A stretch of DNA of 64,000 nt from Xanthobacter sp. YC-JY1 (GCF_021730305.1 NZ_CP032674.1:2961001-3025000), one strand, 5' to 3'. Counted from the stretch's first letter, positions 33,792 through 42,833 are shown. The notes: generated from the sequence alone by a model not told the origin. A program made the numbers and translations.

Positions 33792-34622
33792 ATGATGAGA
33801 AACCTGTTGCTTCTGCTCGGGGAAAGCCCCGCCGGCACGGTTGCCAACGCGTATGCGAGAGCGCTTGCCCGGCGCGGCGAGGTTTCCCTGACTGCACTTA
33901 GCGGGATCGATCTTTCCTACATCGAAGCCCCCATGCTGGGGACCATTGGGGCCGCCGCCTATCATGCGCGCATGGAAAGCGGCCTCCAGACTGAGGCCGA
34001 GCGTGCCAGCAATACCTTGACCGAGGCGTTCGCGCGGGATTGCGCGCGCGAAGGCATCCCCGCCACCCAGCTTGCCTTCAAGGGAGACCCCTTCGAGCAG
34101 GTCACAGCCGCAAGTGCGCTCTGCGATCTCGTCGTCACCGGCCACGACGTGACGTTCCGCGGCACCGGCAGCGAGCGCAATTCGGATACGCTGAGCCAGC
34201 TCCTCCACGCCGCGCCACGGCCCGTGCTGGTCTGCCCCGACGTGGCGCCGGCCGGCGGCGACGTGCTGGTGGCCTATGACGGCAGCCTCCCCGCCATGCG
34301 CGCGCTCCAGCTCTTCGTGCTGCTGGGGTGCTGGGCGGACCGCAGGATCACCGTCGTCTCGGTCGATACGCAGGGCGAGACGGCGGAACGCCTCGCGGCG
34401 GATGCTCAGACCTATCTCAGCCGGCATGGCTACGAGGTGTCGATCAGGCCGATCACCTCAGGCGCCCATCCCTCCGAGGTCATCGACAGGCATGTGGTGG
34501 ACGGATTCGAGCTCCTGGTGATGGGCGCCTATGGGCGCCGCGGCCTCAGGGAGTTCATCTTCGGCTCCACCACGCAAACCGTCGTGGGCCTGCCGAAAAC
34601 CTGTGTCTTCCTGTATCACTGA
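33792..34622 (+). CDS. Universal stress protein with two UspA domains
   Basis: The 276-residue protein is a tandem of two Usp domains. The second domain is canonical, with VLVAYDGSLPAMRAL at its start and the ATP-binding motif LLVMGAYGRRGLREFIFGSTTQTVV at its end. The first domain is degenerate, lacking a clear G-x2-G-x9-G(S/T) motif. A second ATG follows directly. It stands about 100 bp upstream of the mrp operon on the same strand; two-domain Usps often accompany ion-homeostasis or energy-stress genes. Function in this organism is not defined. Confidence 0.9.
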   Translation: MMRNLLLLLGESPAGTVANAYARALARRGEVSLTALSGIDLSYIEAPMLGTIGAAAYHARMESGLQTEAERASNTLTEAFARDCAREGIPATQLAFKGDPFEQVTAASALCDLVVTGHDVTFRGTGSERNSDTLSQLLHAAPRPVLVCPDVAPAGGDVLVAYDGSLPAMRALQLFVLLGCWADRRITVVSVDTQGETAERLAADAQTYLSRHGYEVSIRPITSGAHPSEVIDRHVVDGFELLVMGAYGRRGLREFIFGSTTQTVVGLPKTCVFLYH

Positions 34623-34724
34623 GGCGGGGGCGGTCACCTCCGCCGCCGGCACTTCCCGGCGGCTCCGCGGGGGCTTCGGCCTCATCCACCTGACATCCCG
34701 CAGGCGAGACGAGACCTCGACCGC

Positions 34725-37574
34725 ATGACACTCCTTCTCGTTGTTCTCGTGCCGTTTTTCGGCGCGCTGCTGCCGCCGCTGGTCATCCGCTCGGGCCGCA
34801 ACACCTGTGCGATGGCGACAGGGGCCGTCACGCTGCTGGCTCTCGCACTGCTTATGAGCCACGCGCCGGCCGTGTTCTTGGGCGAGGTTCCGAAAGCGGA
34901 AATACCATGGGTACCGGCCATTGGCCTGTCTTTCTCGGTGTTCGCGGACGGGCTCGGCTTCTTCTTCGCCGCGATGATCCTCACCATCGGCCTCCTCGTC
35001 ATCATCTATGCGCGCTATTACCTGTCGCGCGAGGATCCCATGGGCCGCTTCTTCACCTATCTGCTCCTGTTCCAGGGGGCGATGGTGGGAGTGGTGCTGT
35101 CGGACAACGTCATCGCGCTGCTCGTCTTCTGGGAGATGACGAGCCTCACCTCCTTCCTGCTCATCGGCTTCTGGCGCAAGCGCGCCGACGCGCGGCAGGG
35201 CGCGCGCATGGCTCTGGTGGTGACAGGCGGCGGCGGCCTCGCGCTCATCGCCGGGTTGCTGCTGGTGGCGGAAGCCGCAGGCTCCTACCAGTTGTCGGAA
35301 ATCCTGGTGCGGGGCGACATCGTGCGCGCCTCCCCGCTCTACCTGCCGGCGCTGCTGCTGGTGCTCCTGGGGGCCTTCACCAAGTCGGCCCAGTTCCCGT
35401 TCCATTTCTGGCTGCCCCACGCCATGGCGGCGCCGACCCCGGTCTCGGCCTATCTGCACTCCGCCACCATGGTGAAGGCAGGCGTGTTCCTGCTCGCGCG
35501 CCTGTGGCCGGTGCTCGCCGGCACGGACGTCTGGTTCCTGATCGTTGCCCCGGTGGGCCTTGCCACCATGCTGATCGGCGCGGTGATCGCCCTGTTCAAG
35601 GATGATCTGAAGGCGCTGCTGGCCTTCTCCACCGTGAGCCATCTGGGCCTCATGACCATGCTGCTCGGCTTCGGCACACCCATGGCAGCGGTGGCGGCGG
35701 TGTTCCATATCGTCAACCACGCCACCTTCAAGGCCGCCCTGTTCATGAGCGCCGGCATCGTGGATCACGAGACGGGCACGCGCGACATCCGGCGTCTCGG
35801 TGGGCTCGTGTGGCTGATGCCCGTCACGGGCACGCTGGCGCTGCTGGCGTCCGCCTCCATGGCCGGCGTGCCGCTGTTCAACGGCTTCCTGTCCAAGGAG
35901 ATGATGCTGGAGGAGGCCGCCCACACCGCCTATCTCGGCCTCGACTTCCTGTTCCCCGTGCTGGCGACGGTGGCCGCGCTGTTCTCGGTGGCCTATTCGG
36001 CTCGCTTCGCCATCGGCACCTTCCTGGGCAAGGCGCGGCACGATTATCCCCACCAGCCACACGATCCGCCGGTGGGCATGTGGCTGCCCGTGGCCGTGCT
36101 GGTGGTGCCGGTCATCGCCATCGGCATCCTGCCCGGCGTCGTCGCGGGCCCGCTGGTGGCGCTGACCGCCGGCGCGGTGATCGGCGGCCCGCTGCCGGAG
36201 TATCATCTCGCTTTGTGGCACGGCATCACCCCCGCTTTGGTCATGAGCCTTGCCGCTTTCGCCGGCGCCGCGCTGCTCCTGCTCGGTTTCGGCCGCGCCG
36301 ATGCGCTGCGCCTCCGCCTGCCGCGCCCGGATGCCAAGGCCATGTTCGAGACGGCCAGCGCCGGGCTGGTCGTCGCCAGCCGCCGCGCCGTGGCGGCGGT
36401 CCATGACGGATCGCTGCCGCGCTATGCCGGCGTGATCCTCGCCACGCTGGTGGCGGTCGGCGGCTACGGTTTCTGGAGCGCGACGCATGCGGCCGGAACC
36501 CGGCCGCTGCTGCCGGTGAGCCTGCCGGCCGCGACCGCCTTCCTTGCCCTGCTGCTCGCCAGCGGCATGGTTCTGCTGCGCCATGGCGACCGGCTCACCG
36601 CGCTGATCCTCACCGGCGTGGTGGGCGTCATCGTGGCCCTCGCCTTCCTCCAGTTTTCCGCGCCCGATCTCGCCTTGACGCAGATTTCCGTGGACGTGGT
36701 GACGACCATCCTGATGCTGCTTGCCCTCAACCTTCTGCCGAAGACGACGCCGCCTGAGGAAAGCCGTGCCGTGCGGTGGCGCGACGGTCTCCTGGCAGGG
36801 CTCGCGGGCCTCGGCGTCGCCGCTCTCGCCTATGGCGTGATGACCCGGGACGGCACCTCCATCTCGGACTATTACCTCGCCGAATCCAAACCCGGCGGCG
36901 GCGGCACGAACGTCGTCAACGTGATCCTGGTGGACTTCCGCGGCTACGATACCTTTGCCGAGATCATCGTGCTCGGCATCGCCGCCCTCGCCATCTATGC
37001 GCTGCTGGACCCGGCCCTGAAAGGCGCCGCCGTGCGCCGGATCAAGGCGATGCTGCCGCACGAGGAGGCGATGGACGCCCATCCCCTGCTTCTCGTTATG
37101 GCGACCCGCGTGCTGCTGCCGCTGTCGCTGGTGGTGGGCACCTACATCTTCCTGCGCGGTCACAACGAGCCGGGCGGCGGCTTCATCGCCGGCCTCGTGG
37201 TGGCCATCGCCCTGATCATGCAATACATCGCCTCCGGCTATGGCTGGGCGGCGGAGCGCATGCGGGTGGATGCGCAATCCTACATCGGCGCGGGCGTCGC
37301 CATCGCCGGCCTCACGGGCGTGGCGGCCTTCCTGTTCGGGCGGCCCTTCCTCACCTCCACCTTCGGCTATCTGACGTGGCCTGTGGTGGGCAAGTTCGAG
37401 GTCGCGTCCGCCATGGCGTTCGATCTCGGCGTGTTCCTCACCGTGGTGGGCGTGATGGTGCTGTCGCTGGCCCAGCTCTCCCGCGTCGCACGGCGGATCG
37501 ATCCCGCCCCGCACAATCCGGAGCCCATGGATGTCCGGCTGGAGCCCGCCGCCTCCCGGGCGCGGGAGGGCTGA
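34725..37574 (+). CDS. mrpA: Fused Mrp (Pha) cation/proton antiporter subunit A-B
   Basis: The 949-residue protein has the MrpA proton-channel domain related to NuoL (VFWEMTSLTSFLLIGFW with the key Glu, then TKSAQFPFHFWLPHAM with Lys and His, and HSATMVKAGVFLLARLWP) and further C-terminal helices. From about residue 785 an MrpB domain follows (RVLLPLSLVVGTYIFLRGHNEPGGGFIAGL). The A-B fusion is typical of rhizobial PhaAB. It is the first gene of a six-gene operon making a multisubunit Na+/H+ or K+/H+ antiporter in the inner membrane. Confidence 0.95.
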   Translation: MTLLLVVLVPFFGALLPPLVIRSGRNTCAMATGAVTLLALALLMSHAPAVFLGEVPKAEIPWVPAIGLSFSVFADGLGFFFAAMILTIGLLVIIYARYYLSREDPMGRFFTYLLLFQGAMVGVVLSDNVIALLVFWEMTSLTSFLLIGFWRKRADARQGARMALVVTGGGGLALIAGLLLVAEAAGSYQLSEILVRGDIVRASPLYLPALLLVLLGAFTKSAQFPFHFWLPHAMAAPTPVSAYLHSATMVKAGVFLLARLWPVLAGTDVWFLIVAPVGLATMLIGAVIALFKDDLKALLAFSTVSHLGLMTMLLGFGTPMAAVAAVFHIVNHATFKAALFMSAGIVDHETGTRDIRRLGGLVWLMPVTGTLALLASASMAGVPLFNGFLSKEMMLEEAAHTAYLGLDFLFPVLATVAALFSVAYSARFAIGTFLGKARHDYPHQPHDPPVGMWLPVAVLVVPVIAIGILPGVVAGPLVALTAGAVIGGPLPEYHLALWHGITPALVMSLAAFAGAALLLLGFGRADALRLRLPRPDAKAMFETASAGLVVASRRAVAAVHDGSLPRYAGVILATLVAVGGYGFWSATHAAGTRPLLPVSLPAATAFLALLLASGMVLLRHGDRLTALILTGVVGVIVALAFLQFSAPDLALTQISVDVVTTILMLLALNLLPKTTPPEESRAVRWRDGLLAGLAGLGVAALAYGVMTRDGTSISDYYLAESKPGGGGTNVVNVILVDFRGYDTFAEIIVLGIAALAIYALLDPALKGAAVRRIKAMLPHEEAMDAHPLLLVMATRVLLPLSLVVGTYIFLRGHNEPGGGFIAGLVVAIALIMQYIASGYGWAAERMRVDAQSYIGAGVAIAGLTGVAAFLFGRPFLTSTFGYLTWPVVGKFEVASAMAFDLGVFLTVVGVMVLSLAQLSRVARRIDPAPHNPEPMDVRLEPAASRAREG

Positions 37575-37577
37575 GCC

Positions 37578-37928
37578 ATGGAGCTGCTTCTCGCCGCCGG
37601 CATCGGCATCCTCACCGCCGTCGGGCTCTATCTGGTGTTCCGAGCGCACACGTTCCCGGTGATCCTCGGCCTCACCTTCCTGTCCTACGCGGTGAACCTC
37701 TTCCTGTTCGCCATGGGCCGGCTCGCCATCGATCGGCCGCCGGTGATCGTGCCCGATGCGGCCGCCTACACCGACCCGCTGCCGCAGGCGCTGGTGCTCA
37801 CCGCCATCGTCATCTCCTTCGGCATGACCGCCTTGATCGTCGTCCTGGCGCTGCGCGGCTTCCTGGAGACCGGCTCCGACAGCTCCCACCTCGACGCGCC
37901 GCGCGGCGGCAAGGGAGATGCGTCGTGA
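37578..37928 (+). CDS. mrpC: Mrp antiporter subunit C
   Basis: The 116-residue protein has three transmembrane helices and is homologous to NuoK: LTAVGLYLVFRAHTFPVILGL, LSYAVNLFLFAMGRL and a last helix VLTAIVISFGMTALIVVLAL. It starts 3 bp after MrpA-B and its stop overlaps the MrpD GTG start. It is an essential structural subunit of the complex. Confidence 0.94.
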   Translation: MELLLAAGIGILTAVGLYLVFRAHTFPVILGLTFLSYAVNLFLFAMGRLAIDRPPVIVPDAAAYTDPLPQALVLTAIVISFGMTALIVVLALRGFLETGSDSSHLDAPRGGKGDAS

Positions 37929-39466
37929 CGCCCGCCATCTCCGCCCTCGACCACGCCATCATCCTGCCGGTGCTGCTGCCCGCGCTCACCGCCGCCTTTC
38001 TCGTGCTCGCGCTGCGCCATCACCTGCGTCGCGAGCGCATCGTCTCTCTCGCGGCAACCGGGCTGTTGCTTGCCCTCGCAATAGTCCTGTTCGCGCTCGC
38101 CTCCGATGGGACGGTCCGCGCCTACCGGCTCGGCGACTGGCCGGCGCCCTACGGGATCACCCTGGTGCTGGACCGGCTCTCGGCGACGATGCTGCTCCTC
38201 ACCGCCGTTCTCGCCGGCTGCGTGCTGATCTATGCGGCCGGCGGGGTGGATGGGCGCGGACGGCATTTCCACCCGCTGTTCCAGTTCCAGCTCATGGGCA
38301 TCAACGGCGCCTTCCTCACCGGCGACGTGTTCAACCTGTTCGTGTTCTTCGAGGTGATGCTGATCGCCTCATACGGCCTGATGTTGCACGGCGGCGGCCC
38401 CGGTCGGCTGAAGGCCGGATTCCAGTATGTCGCGATCAACCTGCTCGCTTCCGCCGTCTTCCTGGTGGGCGTCGGCCTGATCTATGCCGTCACCGGCACG
38501 CTCAACATGGCCGACCTCGCGGTGAAGGTGCCGCAGGTTGCGCCGGCCGATGCCGCCTTGCTGAAGACGGGCGCACTGCTGCTCTTCCTCGTCTTCGCCA
38601 CTAAGGCCGCGCTGGTGCCGCTGCACTGGTGGCTGCCGGCCACCTATGCCGGCACGTCCGCGCCAGCCGCCGCTTTGTTCATGATCATGACCAAGGTCGG
38701 CGCCTACGCCATCATCCGCGTCTATGGCCTGGTCTTCGGGGCCGGTGCCGGGCCCCTTGCGCTGGCGGCGGCCCCCTTTGTGATGCCCGCCGCGCTGGCG
38801 ACGCTGGTGGTGGGGACGATCGGGCTCGTGGGGAGCCGGAAGCTGCGCGATCTCAGCGCCTTCGCGGTCATCGCATCCATGGGCACGCTGCTCATCGCCG
38901 TGGGCTTGTTCGATGTCGAGGGTCTGTCTGCCGGCCTCTATTATCTCGTGCACTCGACGCTGGCCGGGGCGGCGCTCTTCCTCATCGCCGGCATCGTGCA
39001 GGAGCAGCGCGGCGCCGCAAGCGACCGGCTGATCCCGGCCCCCGCCATGGGCGGGGAGACGCTGCTCGGCGGGCTCTTCTTCCTCGCCGCCATCGCCCTC
39101 GTGGGCCTGCCGCCGCTGTCCGGCTTCATCGGCAAGGTGATGATCCTCCAAGCCGTGCGCACCTGTGCCATCTGGCCCTGGATCTGGGCTGCCATCCTCG
39201 GCGCAAGCCTCTTGATGACCTTCGGATTTGCCCGGGCGGGCTCGGTGCTGTTCTGGGCCAGCGGGCCGGTCTCGGAGCGAAAGCCCCTGCCAGCGCTGCC
39301 GGGGCTTGCGGCAGTGGTGCTCCTGCTCGCGGCCATCGTCGGATGGGCGCTCGCGGCAGGGCCGGCCACGCAGGCGCTCAGCCTTGCCGCCCGGCAGGCC
39401 CTCGACCGCAATTCCTACATCGAGGCCGTGCTGCTGCCCGGCGCGCCCGCCGCATCGGAGAAGTGA
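37925..39466 (+). CDS. mrpD: Mrp antiporter subunit D
   Basis: The 513-residue protein, with a GTG start overlapping the MrpC stop, belongs to the NuoN/NuoM-like subunits. Key residues are visible: the conserved Glu in NLFVFFEVMLIASYGL, the Lys/His region TKAALVPLHWWLPATY followed by FMIMTKVGAYAIIRV, and multiple membrane helices throughout. It forms a proton-translocating channel paired with MrpA. Confidence 0.95.
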   Translation: MTPAISALDHAIILPVLLPALTAAFLVLALRHHLRRERIVSLAATGLLLALAIVLFALASDGTVRAYRLGDWPAPYGITLVLDRLSATMLLLTAVLAGCVLIYAAGGVDGRGRHFHPLFQFQLMGINGAFLTGDVFNLFVFFEVMLIASYGLMLHGGGPGRLKAGFQYVAINLLASAVFLVGVGLIYAVTGTLNMADLAVKVPQVAPADAALLKTGALLLFLVFATKAALVPLHWWLPATYAGTSAPAAALFMIMTKVGAYAIIRVYGLVFGAGAGPLALAAAPFVMPAALATLVVGTIGLVGSRKLRDLSAFAVIASMGTLLIAVGLFDVEGLSAGLYYLVHSTLAGAALFLIAGIVQEQRGAASDRLIPAPAMGGETLLGGLFFLAAIALVGLPPLSGFIGKVMILQAVRTCAIWPWIWAAILGASLLMTFGFARAGSVLFWASGPVSERKPLPALPGLAAVVLLLAAIVGWALAAGPATQALSLAARQALDRNSYIEAVLLPGAPAASEK

Positions 39467-39467
39467 C

Positions 39468-39959
39468 ATGCGCGCGCGGCTTCTCCCCCATCCCTTGCTG
39501 ACGTTGCTCCTCATCCTCGTCTTCATCTTCCTGATGAACGAAGCGACGCCGGGCGTGGTGGTGCTCGGCATCGTCCTCGGCATCGTCATCCCGCTCCTCA
39601 CCGCGCCGTTCTGGCCCGGCCGGCCCATGCTGAAGGCGCCGCTGACGATCGCGAGCTACGTGCTGATCGTGCTGTGGGACATCGTTCGATCCAACATCGA
39701 GGTCGCGGGGATCATCCTGTTCCGGCCGGCCGACAGGCTGCGCACCCGCTATGTGACCGTGCCCCTCGACATCGTGACGCCGGAGGCCATCGCCGTCCTC
39801 GCCGGCACCATCACCATGACACCGGGCACCGTGAGCGCCGACCTCAGTGCGGACGGCAGGGCCCTTCTGGTGCACTGCCTCGACGCAGGCGACCCCGAAG
39901 GCGCCGTCGCCGCCATAAAGGCGCGCTACGAAAGCCGGCTGAAGAGGATCTTCGAATGA
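39468..39959 (+). CDS. mrpE: Mrp antiporter subunit E
   Basis: The 163-residue protein starts at an ATG one base after the MrpD stop. Two or three N-terminal membrane helices (LLTLLLILVFIFLMNE, TPGVVVLGIVLGIVIPLL) and the conserved soluble part VPLDIVTPEAIAVLAGTITMTPGTVSADLS identify MrpE. The motif TITMTPGT is a hallmark. Its stop overlaps the MrpF start. Confidence 0.94.
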   Translation: MRARLLPHPLLTLLLILVFIFLMNEATPGVVVLGIVLGIVIPLLTAPFWPGRPMLKAPLTIASYVLIVLWDIVRSNIEVAGIILFRPADRLRTRYVTVPLDIVTPEAIAVLAGTITMTPGTVSADLSADGRALLVHCLDAGDPEGAVAAIKARYESRLKRIFE

Positions 39960-40225
39960 TCACCATCGCCATCGCCATCGCGGCGGGCGCCATCTGCCTG
40001 GCCCTCGGCCTCACCCTGTACCGGCTGGTGGTCGGTCCCGATGCCACCGACCGGGTGCTGGCGCTGGACACGCTGGTGATCGAGGCCATCGCGCTGATCG
40101 TGCTGATCGGCATCGCCTACGGCACAGGCATGTATTTCGAGGCGGCGCTGCTGTTCGCCATGGTCGGCTTCGTCACCACCGTGGCCTTCTGCAAGTTCCT
40201 GCTGCGCGGCAACGTGATCGAATAG
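39956..40225 (+). CDS. mrpF: Mrp antiporter subunit F
   Basis: The 89-residue, three-helix protein contains the family motif RLVVGPDATDRVLALDTL, with the membrane Asp residues proposed for ion translocation, and ends FCKFLLRGNVIE. Its ATG overlaps the MrpE stop by 4 nt. Confidence 0.94.
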   Translation: MITIAIAIAAGAICLALGLTLYRLVVGPDATDRVLALDTLVIEAIALIVLIGIAYGTGMYFEAALLFAMVGFVTTVAFCKFLLRGNVIE

Positions 40226-40234
40226 GAGGGGCGC

Positions 40235-40606
40235 ATGAACCCGGTCATCGAGGCTGTCGTCGCCGCGCTCATTCTGGTCGGCGCTTTCTTTCTGCTCGTG
40301 GGCGCACTCGGCCTCGCCCGCCTGCCGAACATGATGTCCCGCCTGCACGGGCCGACCAAGGCGACCACGCTGGGCATCGGCTCCCTGCTGATCGCCTCCA
40401 TCGTCTATTTCACCGCGACACGGGGCAGCTTCTCCGTTCACGAACTGCTTATCACCCTGTTTCTTTTCCTAACCGCTCCCGTCAGCGCGCAGATGCTGGC
40501 GAAGGCCCATCTCCTGCGCAGTCGGGAGGAGCAGAGCCGTGTGACCCCAACCGGCCGGCCGGCGGATTGGGCGACGCTCGCAAAAGGTACCCACGACGCC
40601 TCGTAG
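40235..40606 (+). CDS. mrpG: Mrp antiporter subunit G
   Basis: The 123-residue protein starts at an ATG after GGAGGGG. It has three membrane helices and the MrpG signature LARLPNMMSRLHGPTKATTLG. It closes the operon. The hairpin of the right-hand repeat at 40755-40782 could serve as its terminator, 149 bp downstream, since it has T-runs on both strands. Confidence 0.93.
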   Translation: MNPVIEAVVAALILVGAFFLLVGALGLARLPNMMSRLHGPTKATTLGIGSLLIASIVYFTATRGSFSVHELLITLFLFLTAPVSAQMLAKAHLLRSREEQSRVTPTGRPADWATLAKGTHDAS

Positions 40607-41059
40607 GGGCGGGCGACTTGCTGTGAGCTTCGGGCGACTGGTGTGCCTCCATAGCGCGCCATCACCTGCCCCCTAAGCTCGGCGCGAATTGGGGGCGTGA
40701 TATTCCATGTGACGGGATCGAAATCGGCTTCGGTGCGGACCCGGGCCCAAACGCAAAAGGGCCGCCTTGCGGCGACCCTTTTGAGACCTTGAAACCAAGG
40801 ATTTGGTTGCGGGGGCGCGCAACCATCTCAACTTGCTGTTCCGATCCGCGGCATAGTGACGTCGTGCGGAACTTCATGTCCGCGCCCTCTACCGCCATCG
40901 GCATAAGGTGGAACCTGTTCGCCACTCAAGAACTGGCGCAATATCGCCACCCGGAACGCCCGATGCGGGCATACCTTTTTCTCCACTCGCACATCGTCGC
41001 AGACGTCATCTCCTAGCATATATAACGTGTCCTGAGCCAATCAGTGCTCGGGCATGGTT
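40607..41059. other. Gene-free stretch carrying the right tRNA-end repeat
   Basis: No convincing gene is seen in these 453 bp. The duplicated tRNA-3'-end/terminator element lies at 40713-40821. Between 40822 and 41059 are only short open frames without recognisable homology. A short string, CGTGTCCTGAGCC, near 41027 resembles one at 19631 but is too brief to interpret. Confidence 0.7.
40713..40821 (-). repeat. Right copy of the tRNA(fMet)-3'-end/terminator repeat
   Basis: The core, 40749-40821, differs from the left copy at two positions only. On the minus strand it reads CCCCCGCAACCA followed by AAATCC-type spacer sequence and the hairpin AAAAGGGTCGCC-GCAA-GGCGGCCCTTTT (40755-40782). The upstream 32 nt (40713-40744) are about 70% identical to 19647-19678, and this copy lacks 14 nt present between the blocks in the left copy. 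No further tRNA sequence is attached. Confidence 0.75.
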
Positions 41060-41893
41060 TCAGGGGCGGGCGACCTGATCAAAATCACGATCGTGACGGT
41101 GCGCGGCATCGTAGGCGGTTTCGGAGAGCCCTCGCTTCCAGTAGCCGATCGCCACCAGGGCGGCCTGAGGCATCCCGCGGTCCCTGACGAGATGCGATCG
41201 AATGGTTCGCACCGACGCGGATTCGGCTGCGATCCAGGCTGAACAGCCGGTGTCGCAAGGCCGGTCCAGCGCAACGACCGCATCGGCGAGCAGGCGCGTG
41301 GTTCCCGGCGCCGCGCCGCGCCGCATGAGCCAGGCAACCTCCATCCCAGCAGGCTTTTGCAGCGGCAGGCAATCCTCCTCGTCGTCCACCTCGATGAAGC
41401 AGGCGCCCCGTGCACGGCCAGGCAGGCGTTCGAGAATGCTCGCGATCGATGGCAGTCCGCAGTCATCGCCGACGAGCAGATGAAAGTCCGCATCCGGCAG
41501 GATCCGTCCGCCGGGGCCGCCGACGCCCACCAGATCGCCGGGACGGGCGCGGCGAGCAAACTGCGCAGCCGGTCCGTCGCCCCCGTGGCAAGCGAAATCC
41601 ACCGTCAGTTCGCCCCTGTCTGCATCGAACCGACGGGCCGAAAACGTCCGAACGGCAGGACGTCGCCCGTCCGCCGGCCAAATGGGGTGACCATCGCGAT
41701 CCGCCAGCGGCCATTCGGGTGGGGAAAGACCAGCTGGCGGAATGAGCAGCTTTATGTTGGGGCCATCGCCGAACCCCTCGATCTCCGCGCCGCCGAGCAC
41801 GATGCGGCGCATACGCCGCGCGACCTGTTCCGTGCGCAGCACCTCCAGCACCCGGATGCCGCGATAGCGCGCGGCGCGACCCTTCGCCGTCAA
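41060..41893 (-). CDS. Siderophore-interacting protein (ViuB-type ferric reductase)
   Basis: The 277-residue protein has the SIP fold: an FAD-binding barrel with RTFSARRFD (the R-x-Y/F-S/T motif), DFACHGGDGPAAQFARRARPGD and GVGGPGG, then a nucleotide-binding half with HLLVGDDCGLPSIASIL and YWKRGLSETAYD near the end. It reduces imported ferric siderophore to release iron in the cytosol. The start is a TTG overlapping the esterase stop (TTGA), so translation is coupled. It is last in a three-gene minus-strand run after a receptor and an esterase. Confidence 0.92.
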   Translation of the reverse strand: MTAKGRAARYRGIRVLEVLRTEQVARRMRRIVLGGAEIEGFGDGPNIKLLIPPAGLSPPEWPLADRDGHPIWPADGRRPAVRTFSARRFDADRGELTVDFACHGGDGPAAQFARRARPGDLVGVGGPGGRILPDADFHLLVGDDCGLPSIASILERLPGRARGACFIEVDDEEDCLPLQKPAGMEVAWLMRRGAAPGTTRLLADAVVALDRPCDTGCSAWIAAESASVRTIRSHLVRDRGMPQAALVAIGYWKRGLSETAYDAAHRHDRDFDQVARP

Positions 41894-42831
41894 CGGCGCC
41901 CCTCGCCTGCCGGCACCGGGCCGAGAAAGGCAGCAAGGCCCATAAGGAGGGCGTAGGGCGCAGCGGACGTATGCGTCTGGCCGGGAATAACGAACAAGGT
42001 CACGTCCAGCGGTGCGCCCGGCAAGGCGGCAAGTTCGGCAGCGAGATCGCGGGCGCTGTCCACCATCCGCCGCTCGGCGAGCTTGCGGGCCAAGGCTTCG
42101 GAATCCTCCCGATCGCGAAGGGCGGGATGGAGGTCCTGCTCATAGGCACCGACGGTGATGAGGACACGGCGGGGCGGCTTCGGTAGCCGCCCCGCGAGCC
42201 CATCCGCCTCCTTGAGCACCGCGCCATCCGCCCACCACAGGGAGGGGCTCGCGGCGACATACGTGGAGAAGGCAGCCGGACGCGTGAACAGTACATGCAA
42301 CGTGAACAGGCCACCGAAGGAATGGCCGATCAGGGCTTGCCGGGAGGGGTCAACCCTGAAGGCACCAGCGATGACCGGCTTGAGTTCGTCCTCGATAAAG
42401 GCAAGGAAGGCGTCCGCACCCCCCGTGCCTTCGGGTGTGAGATAGGTCCACGATCCCTTCTGCGGCGTCGCCTTCACCGAGGTGAGGTCGAGCGCACGCC
42501 GCGTCATGTTGATAGGCGCGTCGCCGGGATAGCCGATGGCGACCATCAGGGCCGGCTCCATCAATCCACCCTGGGCGCGGGTCTGTGTGCGGACGATGTC
42601 GGCGAGGGTGCCGGCGACCGAATTGCCGTCCAGCACGTAGGCCACGGGATAGCCGGCGGTGGGCGGCGGCTCCTTCGGCACCGCGATGAAGATGCGATAC
42701 GGCAGGCCGGCCTTGGAAATGAGGGTGCGTTCCTCGAGGCCCGGGATCGCCACCGGGTCCGCCGCGACGGAAAGACCCGGTATCAATGCAAGGCCTGCGG
42801 CAAGCGCGAGGGGAGCGAGGGTCTTCAGCAT
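41890..42831 (-). CDS. Exported alpha/beta hydrolase, siderophore esterase (IroE-like)
   Basis: The 313-residue protein has a signal peptide (MLKTLAPLALAAGLALIPG, cleavage near VAADP) and an esterase-D/Fes-like domain: VAYVLDGNSVAGTLADIV, the nucleophile GHSFGGLF, and the His in GQTHTSAAPY. Proteins of this kind cleave ester bonds of trilactone catecholates. Export implies periplasmic action. It sits between a TonB-dependent receptor (2-bp gap) and a siderophore reductase (overlap), which strongly supports siderophore processing. Confidence 0.88.
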   Translation of the reverse strand: MLKTLAPLALAAGLALIPGLSVAADPVAIPGLEERTLISKAGLPYRIFIAVPKEPPPTAGYPVAYVLDGNSVAGTLADIVRTQTRAQGGLMEPALMVAIGYPGDAPINMTRRALDLTSVKATPQKGSWTYLTPEGTGGADAFLAFIEDELKPVIAGAFRVDPSRQALIGHSFGGLFTLHVLFTRPAAFSTYVAASPSLWWADGAVLKEADGLAGRLPKPPRRVLITVGAYEQDLHPALRDREDSEALARKLAERRMVDSARDLAAELAALPGAPLDVTLFVIPGQTHTSAAPYALLMGLAAFLGPVPAGEGRR

Positions 42832-42833
42832 GG

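Larger units (their letters stand above)
19697..40821. mobile_element. Possible genomic island bounded by direct tRNA-end repeats
   Basis: Two near-identical 73-bp direct repeats, each a tRNA 3'-end fragment with its terminator, enclose 21 kb of accessory-type genes: a catabolic operon, broken genes at the left end, a stress protein and an mrp operon. No integrase lies inside, so the island would be an old, immobile or composite one. Base composition by eye does not differ sharply from the flanks. The boundaries are visible; the transfer history is inference. Confidence 0.35.

Noticed and set aside
33531-33795. Small open frames upstream of the universal stress protein
   Set aside because: No recognisable family and no convincing ribosome site; the region is better read as divergent control DNA.
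34458-37889. Very long minus-strand open frame (1143 codons) opposite mrpA/mrpC
   Set aside because: It is antisense to a well-conserved antiporter gene; the composition (His, Gln, Gly, Arg rich) is the usual product of reading GC-rich coding DNA backwards.
41027-41039. CGTGTCCTGAGCC as an insertion-sequence end shared with 19631-19642
   Set aside because: The match is only 12-13 bp, with no transposase, inverted partner or target duplication.
40662-41040. Small open frames across the right repeat
   Set aside because: They run through the tRNA-end/terminator element or have no homology; a similar chance frame occurs at the left copy.
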